Below are positions 38,079 to 49,732 of a DNA stretch of 64,000 nucleotides, in pieces. A model generated the notes under the pieces. It had not been told where the DNA came from, ran no database searches, and saw only the letters and a program-made list of their open reading frames with translations. The DNA comes from Plasmodium brasilianum (taxonomy: Eukaryota > Apicomplexa > Aconoidasida > Haemosporida > Plasmodiidae): positions 2,129,001 through 2,193,000 of the forward strand of contig NC_090126.1 of NCBI RefSeq assembly GCF_023973825.1. Direction: 5' to 3'. The translations under genes were made by a program, and so were the position numbers. Position 1 is the stretch's first letter; every line of letters starts with the position of its first letter.

Positions 38079-39224
38079 GCTTTATACTATAAAAATCATT
38101 TAATAAAAAAAAGAAAAAATGCTTTATTAAAATCTACTTTTAAACATACACACGTACTAATGTACATATGCAAAATATATACAATATTGTTATTACACAT
38201 TTAAACATGTAATTAAAAAATAAACGAAATATAATATAGCTAGATAACAAAAGCTAATGATACACATTGCACATGGATTAATATTCATGATTTTATGAAA
38301 CATGGCATTAACAACTTTTACAAAAAATTATGAATTCGTGCACAAGTTAAAATAAAAAAAATAAAAATATAATAAAAAAAAAAAAAAAAAAAAAAAAAAG
38401 TTAAAACTGCATGTAAATTATAATATCATATTAAACATGCCAACAAACCCATTTTCAATTTCATTTTTTTTTTTCTTTTTTTTTTCATAAATTTCAAAAC
38501 ACACATTAATTTACGCTTTTGATATTTGTTGAAATAACATAAACTATACATGAAAAGTGTTTCACATATAATGTTTGCACATTAATGAATATATAATTAA
38601 GTGTGCACGTACGTATGTATGTATGTATATATATGTACGTAATATATGTATGTGTATATACGTAATTAGTATATACGCATACGTGCCCATAAACAGATTT
38701 GTGCAAATCTAATTGTGGATGTACAAAATTGGAATATTCATATTAAGGTTGTACGTAACATATACATTTATACGTATACGTATAAGTGTACATATAAATA
38801 TACGTTAATGTATGTATGTACATGTATACGTGTACACAGTACACATTACATAGTGGAACTACAAAAAATTCATGGATGTAATCAAATAAGAAGCCATGAA
38901 AAAGGCATATAAAGTCTGTGCGTTTAACCTGTTTGTGGCCATTATATACATGCTCAAATTTTCTTTTCCATATCTCATATTATGTTGACTTTGTTAACTC
39001 TATTTGTGCATATTGTTCGTCTATGTTTGCGCAGTTCTACTTCTAAAAATTCTTGCTGTCAATTGTGTCTTTCACAATTGGTATATGTACACATATACAT
39101 ATACATATATATATATATATATATACATATAGGATTATATATGTGGATCCATACATCTGGAACACATATCTGAAACATGCATACCACAAAAAGCGTACTA
39201 TTCCAGCAGCTTCCAAAACTGGAT
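34388..39224. other. 4.8 kb intergenic region upstream of CDP-DAG synthase
   Basis: The region holds the CDP-DAG synthase promoter on the left and the 3' flank of the CELF-type gene on the right. It shows (TA)n tracts (35157-35180, 38033-38075), a 16-bp repeat (attatcgtacatacaa, about 3.5 copies, 35636-35696), an ATAA run (37694-37714) and poly-A/T tracts. A plus-strand open stretch ending at 34879 (...RRISYLPQNVIRLKLIEKMD) looks weakly coding-like but has no start or partner exon. I see no firm gene. Confidence 0.65.
39060..39080. other. Short hairpin in the 3' flank of the CELF-type gene
   Basis: A perfect 8-bp stem CAATTGTG / CACAATTG encloses a 5-nt TCTTT loop, 145-165 bp beyond the stop codon. 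It could be a 3' UTR structural element. Its size makes chance occurrence possible. Confidence 0.45.
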
Positions 39225-40724
39225 CTACGTATGGGCTGGTGAGTTCATAAAGTTTCTCCTATTTTCTGGATTTGTTAATGTGCTCCTTTGACTTAACAAA
39301 GCCTGCACATACTGCTCTTCTCCTTTTTTTATAGTAACTTTTAATTTCTTTTTATGAGCTAAAAAGCCGTTCATATATTTCACTGCATTAATTGCACTAT
39401 CCACATTGTCATAAGAAACAAAAGCAAAGCCTCTATTTCTTCCTGTATCCTTTTCTGTAGCGATATGTGCAGATATAATATTTCCAAAAGGAGAAAATGC
39501 AGCTAATAAATCATTTTGTGTCCATTCATTTGGAATATGAAAAATAAAAATATTTGCTCCTACAGGTCCTGATACTTCATTCATATTTAATGGATTTATA
39601 AAATCTTCATCCATTTTTCTAGGTTTATGCCATTGGGTTTGTCCAGTTATTTCATTATGATAGTAGGGTCTTCCCTCTTCTTTTGAAAAATATTGTTTCC
39701 AAGGTGAGGACGCTGTATTGTTTGTATTTCTTTGTCGGTTTCCGTTATTTTGTAAATTATAGTTCATATGTAGGGGATATCTATTAAAAGAGTTTACATG
39801 CATATTTTTAAATTGTTGGGTCTGTATATATGCACCATTATTATTATTATTATTATTTCCTGGATTGTTGTTACCATTGTTTCCATTATTATAGTTATTA
39901 TTGCCGTTATTATTGCCATTATTATTGCCATTATTATTGCCATTATTATTGTTATTGAGGTTTCCCTTATTTAATGGATTTAATAATGTTCTATTAAACA
40001 ACTGTTTTTCCTGTTGCTGATTTTTCATTTCTGCAAATCGGACCTCAATAGGTTTTTCGGAATTTTCAATAGCTAATTTTCCATTTAAATTTTGTATGGC
40101 AAATATTCCTTGCTCTTTATAAGCATAATTAACGAATGCACACCTTTTACTAACACCATTCGAATTTTTCATTATATAAACTTCTGTAACATTTCCATAT
40201 CGATTAAATATATTTCTTATCTGTTCTTCTGTTATATCTTTTGGTAAGGATCCTACAAATAACTTCGAATCATTTTCATTTGCATTATTCATATTCACTC
40301 CATACTTTTCTAACTCTCCTATTGCAAACTTAACTATTAAAGGGCCTAACGTTTCACATAGAACTTTTTTCCCATGTAAATCTTGTATTGCCTTTTGAGC
40401 ATAGTATATAGATTCCATTAACACAAATACATTTGCTCTGTTTGTATTAGGTTTCTTATCTTTTATAGAAACAACATCTTTTATATTTCCATATTCTTCA
40501 AATATAATTTTTATATCGTTTTCCGTTAAATTTTTGGGAATTGAGCTAACGAATAATTTTGTAGGTATCGACGGTGCTGGGTTATATGGGTTATTGTTCA
40601 TTTGATAGTTACAATGCTGCTGTTCGCTTATTCTTGCCTCACTATATGAAGATTCATTTTTCTCAGTGCAATATTGCTGTGTGTTGCTGTTCAATGTGTT
40701 CATAGTATTCATGCTGCAGCTCAT
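39225..40724 (-). CDS. CELF2: CELF/Bruno-like RNA-binding protein with three RRMs and a WW domain, 499 aa
   Basis: RRM1 (about 56-134) has RNP2 LFVSSIP and a weak RNP1. RRM2 (154-232) has LFVGSLP and RCAFVNY. An Asn/Gly tract (254-297, GNNN repeats) follows. A WW domain (341-369, PWKQYFSKEEGRPYYHNEIT to W365-H-K-P) precedes RRM3 (391-466), with IFIFHIP and RGFAFVSY. The RRM1-RRM2-linker-RRM3 order and RRM3 sequence are typical of CELF/Bruno regulators of splicing, translation and mRNA stability. The single exon starts MSCSMNTMNT after an in-frame stop two codons upstream. The WW domain could recruit Pro-rich partners. Gene order matches the P. falciparum CELF2 locus as I recall it, so the symbol is moderately supported. 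Confidence 0.88.
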   Translation of the reverse strand: MSCSMNTMNTLNSNTQQYCTEKNESSYSEARISEQQHCNYQMNNNPYNPAPSIPTKLFVSSIPKNLTENDIKIIFEEYGNIKDVVSIKDKKPNTNRANVFVLMESIYYAQKAIQDLHGKKVLCETLGPLIVKFAIGELEKYGVNMNNANENDSKLFVGSLPKDITEEQIRNIFNRYGNVTEVYIMKNSNGVSKRCAFVNYAYKEQGIFAIQNLNGKLAIENSEKPIEVRFAEMKNQQQEKQLFNRTLLNPLNKGNLNNNNNGNNNGNNNGNNNGNNNYNNGNNGNNNPGNNNNNNNGAYIQTQQFKNMHVNSFNRYPLHMNYNLQNNGNRQRNTNNTASSPWKQYFSKEEGRPYYHNEITGQTQWHKPRKMDEDFINPLNMNEVSGPVGANIFIFHIPNEWTQNDLLAAFSPFGNIISAHIATEKDTGRNRGFAFVSYDNVDSAINAVKYMNGFLAHKKKLKVTIKKGEEQYVQALLSQRSTLTNPENRRNFMNSPAHT

Positions 40725-40969
40725 AATTTATAATCAAGCATACACATACGCATACATATACACACACGCATACATATACACACACGCATACATATACGCA
40801 AACATATACTTATACATAATACATATACTTGCATACACATATACGTGCATACATATACGTATATATGAATATAACTTAAATAAAATTTGCAAAAAGAAAG
40901 TAAACATGAAAAAATGTAAAAGGTAAAAAAGAATGAAAAAAAGATGAAAAAAGGATAAAATTAAAAAAG

Positions 40970-41225
40970 AATGAAAAAGGAAAAAAAGGAAAGAAAAAAG
41001 AAAAAAGGAAAGAAAAAAGAAAAAAGAAAAAAGGAAAGAAAAAAGAAAAAAGAAAAAAGGAAAGAAAAAAGAAAAAAGAAAAAAGGAAAGAAAAAAGAAA
41101 AAAGAAAAAAGGAAAGAAAAAAGAAAAAAGAAAAAAGGAAAGAAAAAAGAAAAAAGAAAAAAGGAAAGAAAAAAGAAAAAAGAAAAAAGGAAAGAAAAAA
41201 GAAAAAAGGAAAAAGGAAAAAGGAA
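40970..41225. repeat. 26-bp polypurine tandem repeat upstream of the CELF-type gene
   Basis: About eight copies of a pure A/G unit (ggaaagaaaaaagaaaaaag then aaaaaa; 26 bp measured between GG positions) lie 250-500 bp upstream of the CELF-type start codon. All purines are on the plus strand. Long Lys/Glu or Phe/Ser open frames through it are artefacts. Confidence 0.95.
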
Positions 41226-42234
41226 AAAGAAAGAAAAGAAAAGAAAGAATACTCTTAAAAATATATATCCTAAAATATGCATAAATTATTTACACAAAAT
41301 TTTCATTTCATAAGGGTACGCTTTAAGTACATTCTTTTGCATATATATATCTATATATATATAATACTGCTATTACATTATGTATATTATTAAAATAATT
41401 TGGTGAAGAAAAATTATTAAATGGAAAAACTTTTTTCTCATAAGATAAAATTTTTTTTTTCTATATTTTTCTTTATGTGCTGTACTGTGTTTTTTTTTTT
41501 TTTTTTTAAATTTTTTTTTTGATTAATTCCTCTTTTTTTGTTTTTATGTGTTTGTTTTTTTACTTTTATTATAATCTTTTCATTTTTTATTTTTTCATTT
41601 TTTAGTTTTGTATTTATTGAAATCTGTAAGAAATGTTAACTGCTCGTTTATTTTATACTATTACTTTTGACGAATGTACAATGCAAATATATATATTTAT
41701 ATATATATGTATACGTAGTGTATATGTGCATATTGCCTTTTATGTACGTAGCATATATATACATATTGCATATAACTCTTATTGTGTACACTTAAGTATT
41801 TATATACATTTCAGTACAAGTGAATATTAAAGTTTGGGAGGTGGAATTGCTTTATCCTATTTCATGCAATTCATGCTCTCTATGTTATATGCAATGTTAT
41901 CATCTACCTTTTTTACATTGAAAAATGAGGAGAAAGGCTTTTCCTAAACTTTTGTGCAAAAAAGCAAATTTATTTCTATGTCGATTCGCTCCCTTAAGCA
42001 AATAGCCCTTTTTTTCTTTTATTTCTTCAATGATAATTTAACATTAAATATGAATTCTGAAAAAAAATGAATTTTTTTTACCTATCACGGTGCATATACA
42101 TATATATATATACGTACATGTGAGCACATTTACATATTCAAATATATATATATATATATATATATTCAGGCACTTTAGTATGTTACTACTCACAAATTTA
42201 TATATTTATTTAAATAACTATGTATGAAATAAAA

Positions 42235-42321
42235 TTATCTTAATTTAGCACTATCTTTAGAAAAGCATATATCAGTAGTATCATTACTGCTATTGCTCGA
42301 TGCGGTCATTGCACCTGGCAT
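42235..42321 (-). CDS. Short coding-like open frame, possible exon or upstream ORF
   Basis: A 28-codon frame from ATG (42321) to TAA reads MPGAMTASSNSSNDTTDICF then SKDSAKLR. Its Ala/Ser/Thr/Asp content and GC level contrast sharply with the AT desert around it. It lies 1.5 kb upstream of, and on the same strand as, the CELF-type gene. Internal GT sites (for example CCAG|GTGCAA or AGCA|GTAATG) could be donors, but none joins the CELF-type frame in phase. Confidence 0.3.
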   Translation of the reverse strand: MPGAMTASSNSSNDTTDICFSKDSAKLR

Positions 42322-45300
42322 AATTTTTATTACATTATGTTTTATCTTTGTTTTTACCTATTTATTTCCTCTAATTTTAGTCAATTTTGTTCAATTTTTT
42401 TTTTTTATTGCTATAAAAGGATCGTATAAATTTCATTGAAAGGTGCTTTTCTCTTGATGTGCAATGTAATTTTTTATAATATAATAACAAAATATGATTT
42501 CCATCAAATTTTTGGAAGATAACTTAGGGCATAATTCATGTGCAATAATGTTATAACTGTTCTTAACAATAAATTATTATTATTATTATTTTTTTTTTTT
42601 TGATATTATTCCAGGAAATATATTATTTTCTCGTGTTATACCATTTCAGTGTTATGGGAAAACGCAAAAGTCAATTAGTTTCATTGAAACTTTTTTTTGT
42701 ACTTGCATGAATATGTATATTATAAACACACTATGAACTAGGTACCATAACACTGCTCCCTTTTACTTAATATTAAAATTTATCTATTTAATTTTTGATA
42801 GAAAAGTTTCTTACTTAAATGAAATAGGATATACTATTTTTATAAAGTTCCTATTTTATTTTTTTATATATAAATATTGTAAGAATTTTAATGAACGTAT
42901 TAATTAGTGTACTTAATAACTTGTTTAACAATGAAAAATATCATTTATTATATATTCAAGAATTTTGTACTACTACAAAATTTTCTTTTCACATCTTGGA
43001 TATTTTTGTTTTTGGAATACTCAAACTTTTTTTACTTTTTTAAATTAACTCTAAATTTATTTAAAATATAGTTAAGTTCGTTTACCTAATATATCTCGTA
43101 TATATATTGCAGTTTTGCCCAATATTTACTCTTTCAGTTTATTGTTCAAGGCAAAATTTCCATCAAATAGGCTAAAAAATTAATTTTTTTTCCTTTTTTA
43201 AATATGTTATTTAAAAAATAATAAAAAAAATTACTATAGAATAAAAAGAAAAAGAAAAAAAAAAAAAAAAAATATAGCTTTTCAATTTTTTCCAGTGAAC
43301 TTTTTATATATCAGGAATTTTAGTACATCGAAATTTATTCAAGGCAACATGAATATATTACATTTTAATTTAATATTATAAACTTTTTTTTGTTATACAA
43401 AATAATAATTAAAAATTTAGAGATGTATAAAAAAAAAAAAAAAAACAACAATATAATAATATAATAAGGAAACTAAATACACCCGGGTATATTTACATCT
43501 TCAATTTTGATTTGGAAAAATAAAAGATAGTGCTAGGGAAATGGAAAAGATAAAAAGGAAAAAAGAAAAATATAGAAAATAAAATGATTAATGAAAAGAA
43601 CTGAATAAAAAAAAAAAAGAAAAAGGATAAGCAGTGAAAATATTATAAAGAAAAAAATATATAGAAAAAGAATTCACATAAAACTGTTACAATGAATTAT
43701 AAAATATAGTATACTTAAAAAGGAAAAACTATATAATAATATTCTGTAGTAGATATATATAATATGAAATATGTTAAAAAAAAAAAAATAATAATGCTAT
43801 TATTTTTTAGTTGGGAAAATGTGTTAATCAATTTAGTAATTTTTAACATAAGCATACGTACTAAATATTTTATTTTATAAATGTAATAATTGAAAAAACA
43901 TGTTCAATTTTTTTTAATTTAATTATATTTGTAATCATGTATTAGTCTTTGTTTTATTTATTTTTTAGTAGCCTTATTGTATTATTTTTTGCATGTTGTT
44001 ATTTTGTCATTTTGCACCCCTTACTAATTTTTTTTTTTTTTTATAATTTGTGTTGTGTGCATATATCTAATAAAAGCAAACTAATCCCAATGAAAGGACA
44101 CATTCAAATGGATAATTTTTAGACATTCAAAAACCATAATACATAAATATATAGGAAAAAATTGGTTACATTAATGCGTGATTATACATTCGAAATATAT
44201 AATAAGAAAAATAATTAATAATGAAAATAAAGTAAAAATAATAATAATAATTAATAAATAAATAGTGAACTACAAAGCAAAATTGTAAGTCTGGAAATGA
44301 AAAAAATATAAAATAAATGAGCAGCTTAAATATGCGCTGACGAAATTTTACATTATGTATATATTGAGGAAAAATGGAAATTTACAAATTTCAGTGCATA
44401 AATTTGCTATTTTAATATTTAAAAGAAAGGAAATAATTATTATTTTCTTTAATACGTCTTATAGTATATACCCCTTTTTTCCTTTTTTATCCCTGTTTTA
44501 TCCTTATTTCATACCTTTTTCAACTTAAAATGCATTACTATAGAGGACAAGTTTTATCTTATGTAGCATAAAACATGTACATGTGTATGTGTACATATAT
44601 TTATACATATGTTTATATGTGCCTTTTTATTACAAATTGAAAGATTCGTCTTTCGATCTTTTGATTTTTTTCCTCTTAAACGTAAAAGCAATTTTCATCT
44701 TAATTTATTTTTTTAATTTTGTAACTATTCTAATCCCCTTGTCTTATGAAAGTTACACATATATAATTTAATGTAATTTTTTGCAAGATTTTATTTATGG
44801 TCTTATAAAATATTCTCAAAAAATGAGTATTCAATATTACAGGACAAAATTTTGTCTAATAAATGAATGTTTTTCGTTTAAAATTTTAAATATAAATTAT
44901 TTTAAATTATGATATGGAAAATAAAAAATGACATAATATTCTCAAAGCAAAAGTGTACGTTGGACAAAACACACTTGAGAAATGTTTTATATTCATCGCT
45001 TACTCATGTTCTTATTATTATTACAGTTATTCTTCATTTTATTATGCTTTTTTACCCCATTTAAGTTTATGAAAAAGTATTGCATAGTTGCTCGTAACAT
45101 TATTCTTTAATTTTTTGTAATTAGGTGGAAAAGAAATTAAAATTTTGCCTCTTTTTATATGTGTTAATAGGTCTCATAAGACACAGGGGATTTCTTTTTT
45201 TTTAATAAATCGATATATAATAATTACGTATAAATATTATACATTCCAAGCTTTTTTTGAACCACATATGTCATTAAATATTTTTAAAGTTAATATTAAG

Positions 45301-46380
45301 AATTTTTCCAAGATTTGGTATATGCTGAAAAAATCATTATTGTTAAATTCTGCAAAAGTTAAATTTATTTATTCTTAGTACCTCTGTTTAACTGTTCATA
45401 ATATATAGCTGAACAACGCACAGTGTTATTAAAATATAATTTTATTAAAGAGTAACTTCAACACCAAATGAAATACGAATAATATATATGAACTGTTAAT
45501 AAGATGTGTCAGTGTTCCATCTTTCTATTTTTTTTTTTCTGTTTTCTTCTTGTTCTTTTAATAAATTGTAGTTCTTTTAAATTATTTTAAATTTCAGTTT
45601 CTTGAATTTTATTTTTGTGATACTTTCCTTTTCCTTTTATTTTTCCTGTTTAAAATTCATGTGATTAAATGTATATAGTTTAATTACCTATATGTGCAAT
45701 AAAAATATAGGTTTTCTATTTTTTTTTTTCAGCAATCAAGCTTTTTAAATTAAGACTTTTTTTTTCTTGCGTGTTCATGCAATATTGAAAAAATGAGAGA
45801 GGAAAAAAAAAAAAAAAATACATAAATAAATTAAAATAAATTTAAATTAAAACAAAATAAAATAAAATAAAATGGAATAAAATAAAAAATTCGATGGATA
45901 AAAACAAATTGGTTAAGCCGACTTTGTTTGACAGCTCTTTTGAAGTAATTTTTTTGTACTTACAAAATAGCGTTACTGTTAACACGTGTATTGGGAGATC
46001 ATCGTAGCGTTTCTTAAATTATAATTGGAAGAATATAACAAAAAATATTATAGCTTGACAAACTGTGACTTAAAAAAAATGCCAGTTTATATACTATGAC
46101 ACGTTGAATTGTTTTACATGCACGTAAGAACATATTGCTTCTCGCATTTTGTGGTGTGTGTAATTATGGATGGGGGGAAAACATTTTATTATAATCTGTA
46201 GCATTGTATTAAATAGTATACATGAGCAGTTCTTCACCTATATAGCAATATGCCATTTGTTCAATAAACATATGTGCATATCTGTATATGCGTACATGTT
46301 CATATGTGCCCATACGTAAATATATATATATATGCTTATATATTTATGTATACCACTTCAAGCTGATTATGGCTATTTAA

Positions 46381-48711
46381 ATGACGGTAAAGGGGAAAAT
46401 TTATTTTCTTTTTTTTAACAAAAGGTACTATAACCCCCCCAGTAAAAGGAAATGGAGCAAGCAGAACGATAAATATAAAACAAGAAGACCATTAGCAGAA
46501 AATGTGAACGTGCACAAAATTAATATTAAGGGAGAGTACTGGAAACAGAAACATGTAAATAAACAGTTTGTAGTAGAAAATGGAAATACAGATATGATAA
46601 ACGAGAGAACTAGTTTAAATTTTTTCGGTTATCCCAATATATCATTACATAGCAAATTAGGTGGTAGTTTATATATAGAACAGATGGATCACATAACATT
46701 ATGTGTAATTATGAATAAATGTATAAAAGAAAATATAAGTGAGAGCTATATTTGGAAGAGTTTATTAAATAGGTGCACAAATATTGCTCATAAAATAAAT
46801 GGAAATATTTTAAGTTATATTTTTAAATATTCTTCTCAGTCTGATTATTATAATCATTATTTTTTTCTTACAATGCTTGGGAATATCTCAACGAATTTAT
46901 ATTCTTTTAATATAAAAAGTTGTTCAAACATATTGTACGCTATGAATCATAATTCTAATTTTTTCAATGAAGAAATTTATAATAAAATTATTCAGCATAG
47001 TTCATTGCTAATCTTGAATAGAAATGATATTGATATTAATAATATTCTGTCTATAGTCAATTCTTTTTTTTGTTATTATAGAACTAATTCCAATGATAGT
47101 TCTAATTGTGCGCATATTTCTAAAAATATAAATAACACATATTTATTATTTGATAGTATTGCGAAAACGTTTAGTAAGTACGATTTAGGTCTAAGTGAAA
47201 TTGACCTTGTGTGTTCGTCTTTATTAGTCTTTTGCCTATTAGATAGAACAAATTTATTCTTTCAAGAAAGAAACAAAGATGTTATAAACAAATTATCAGG
47301 TTATCTAAATGATCATATAGAAAAATTAAATATAAAACATATTTCTATTTTATGTTTCTCTAATTCGATTTTTAAATGTAGTAGACAACAATTAAGATGG
47401 AATTATATATTTCGAAAAATAGAAAAAGATTGTCATTTGTTAGATAGTAACTACCTAGGTATTTTATTTTATTCATTAAAAGATAAATTAGTGAAGAGCA
47501 AACATATTTATAAAATTATTTATAATAACGTTTTAAATGATATAAATGTAGCTTCCATGGACAGCATAGGTTTAGTAACATACACTTTTTTAAAATACAG
47601 CACTTTAAGAGAACCATATAATATCATCACGAAACGGAATGGTCATAATGACAGTTTAGGAAAAGAAAAGGAAAGAAATAAAAAAAACGAAAATGTTGGT
47701 GGAAGCAATGAAGAGAACATAACAGGCATTAATAACTGCACACAAGGGGTGGAAAATGTACAGGTAAAATTAAGCCACTCTTTTAACCTATTTAACGACT
47801 TTTTATATGGTAAGATAAAATATAATATAAGTAATTTTAGCATATTTCAAATATACTTAATTTTTAAAGGATTATATGAAACAAAGTTATGTAATGATAA
47901 AGTAGAGCAATTAAAAGCTCATTTTGTAAAAGAGATAAACAAAAAGATTTATTCTATACCTATATATTTATTGTCTTATTTTATGAAAATTATAACAGTT
48001 AATAGTATAAAAAATAATGAATTAATAAAATCCTTAAAAGATGTTAGCATAATATATTTGATGGTTTATAAAAATATAAACATATATGATAGTGACTATA
48101 GAATTAATGAAAACTCTTCATTAATAGAAGAATATTATAACAGCATATGTAATGACGATAATAAGATAAAAAGTGATATAACCTTTATATATGATGAAAA
48201 AAAAAAGGAGGTAAATTATTTATCAGATAAATATTTAATAAACCCCCAAACATTTAAATTACAATTTAAATATTTAAATGAAAAGTTTGGAATACAAAAA
48301 GAACAAATTGAAAAAATATTCCAGCATTCTAAAAATTTTTTTTTTAATTATTACTTGAAAGAAAAACAGCTAGCCAATTTTTTTTATTTTTGCACATTAA
48401 TGGACAAAAAAAATTCACTAGATTATTTTAATGAAATGAAAAAAATAACAGAACATAGAATAATACAGAGAGAATTGAAATTTAGTCCTAATAGTATTTT
48501 ATACATTTTCAAAACATTAGATTATTTGGGAATGATTCAGGGAAAGAATAATTTTTTCAATTTACTTTTAAAACAGTTGTGTGATGGAATATTTTCCATT
48601 AATATTTTCACTTGTTGTGAGTTTCTCACATTATTTTATAAAAATAAAATTACGCATTATTATTTTTTAAAAAAGGCAAGCTATATAGTTAACATGAATA
48701 GGTACTACTAA
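46381..48711 (+). CDS. Helical-repeat protein, possibly organellar RNA-binding (HPR/RAP-like), 776 aa
   Basis: This is a single exon starting MTVKGKIYFLFFNKRYYNPP, with a basic, aromatic N-terminus that could target a mitochondrion or apicoplast. From about residue 90 to the end it is almost entirely predicted helix pairs of 35-40 residues, with phrases such as SCSNILYAMNH, LSEIDLVCSSLLVFCLL and IKHISILCFSNSI. This resembles the heptatricopeptide-type repeats of apicomplexan organellar RNA-binding proteins. No C-terminal RAP domain is visible. One Asn/Glu-rich insert lies near 420-450. The function is inferred from architecture only. The P. falciparum counterpart, by position, is a conserved protein of unknown function. 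Confidence 0.8.
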   Translation: MTVKGKIYFLFFNKRYYNPPSKRKWSKQNDKYKTRRPLAENVNVHKINIKGEYWKQKHVNKQFVVENGNTDMINERTSLNFFGYPNISLHSKLGGSLYIEQMDHITLCVIMNKCIKENISESYIWKSLLNRCTNIAHKINGNILSYIFKYSSQSDYYNHYFFLTMLGNISTNLYSFNIKSCSNILYAMNHNSNFFNEEIYNKIIQHSSLLILNRNDIDINNILSIVNSFFCYYRTNSNDSSNCAHISKNINNTYLLFDSIAKTFSKYDLGLSEIDLVCSSLLVFCLLDRTNLFFQERNKDVINKLSGYLNDHIEKLNIKHISILCFSNSIFKCSRQQLRWNYIFRKIEKDCHLLDSNYLGILFYSLKDKLVKSKHIYKIIYNNVLNDINVASMDSIGLVTYTFLKYSTLREPYNIITKRNGHNDSLGKEKERNKKNENVGGSNEENITGINNCTQGVENVQVKLSHSFNLFNDFLYGKIKYNISNFSIFQIYLIFKGLYETKLCNDKVEQLKAHFVKEINKKIYSIPIYLLSYFMKIITVNSIKNNELIKSLKDVSIIYLMVYKNINIYDSDYRINENSSLIEEYYNSICNDDNKIKSDITFIYDEKKKEVNYLSDKYLINPQTFKLQFKYLNEKFGIQKEQIEKIFQHSKNFFFNYYLKEKQLANFFYFCTLMDKKNSLDYFNEMKKITEHRIIQRELKFSPNSILYIFKTLDYLGMIQGKNNFFNLLLKQLCDGIFSINIFTCCEFLTLFYKNKITHYYFLKKASYIVNMNRYY

Positions 48712-48713
48712 AA

Positions 48714-48747
<34 letters not shown>

Positions 48748-49732
48748 GTATATATATGTGGCATGAACGTGCACAGATTTACCTTTACACCATATATATT
48801 ATTATGTATGTATATGTAAAAAGACATATATAATAAATAATCAAATCACTGTGCACACTAATAATGTGCACATATGAATACTACATGAAATAATGAATAT
48901 ACTCGTGCGCATGTATGTATGCACACAAACATCACTATGCACAAATAGGGTATATTGACGTACAACAAAGTGTGTACGTGTAGGTGTATGTAAATGTGAA
49001 TTAAAATGAATATGTTTGTAATTGTTCAAGTAGCTGTGTATATAGTGTATATGTAATGTGTATGTAATGTATATGTACATATATACATATGCAGAACAAA
49101 AATAAAATTTTATTTTTGTAGGTACGATTTAAGTAAACATTCACTAATAAGCATTAAAAGCATGATTTTTGAATTAAAGAATTTGCTTTAAAAAAAAAAA
49201 AAATATTACAAGATTAAAAGATTATAATACAAGATTGGAAGTTTATAATACAAGATTGGAAGTTTATAAATTTTTTAGGGGGAAGCAGGGAAAATAATAT
49301 TTTTAATTTCTCATATTATTTAACATAAAAATATAACACGTGCTCCACATATGTCATTGTTTTTATCCTTGTTCTCCTTCCTTGCTAAAGGTTTTTGCTT
49401 TTGTATACACGCGAAAATGCTTGAGATAATGTTATTACAGGTATATCAGATGTGCACTTGTTCATTTCATTTTTTCTTAATTTTGATATATATATTTTTT
49501 TTTCTTTTCTGTTCGTTTAATCCCTTTTACTTATGTAGTAATTCAAGACATCATTTGATCAATACTTATTATTTACTTCCTTTATTCTTAGTCTGTAATC
49601 TTTGCATTTTCGCGTTTCTTTTTCTTCGCTTTGGTGTTTTTCAATTTGTTTTTTTTCATCTTCTTTCCTCTTTTACTTCCTCTTTCTTTCCTTCTTTCTC
49701 TTTCGCATTCTCTTCCTCCCGTTTTTTCCCTT
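48712..49732. other. Convergent intergenic region
   Basis: This holds the 3' ends of the helical-repeat gene (plus) and the first phosphatase-like gene (minus). Features are a (TA)n run right after the first stop (48715-48760), a 21-bp duplication around 49222-49268 (acaagattggaagtttataa), and a purine-rich minus-strand stretch (49600-49732) after the phosphatase stop. No gene is supported. Confidence 0.7.

Larger units (their letters stand above)
40725..46380. other. 5.7 kb divergent intergenic region, CELF-type gene / helical-repeat gene
   Basis: This is the largest gap in the window. It begins with 18-bp CA/TA-rich repeats (40738-40800) and a 26-bp polypurine array (40970-41225), which would be in the CELF-type 5' UTR or promoter. 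Poly-T/A runs and AAT microsatellites follow. Minus-strand coding-like islands lie at 41900-42010 and 42235-42321 (see findings). The remainder, 42350-46380, shows no convincing gene on either strand. Confidence 0.65.

Noticed and set aside
40734..41282. Phe/Ser-rich minus frame and Lys/Glu plus frame
   Set aside because: Products of the pure-purine 26-bp repeat.
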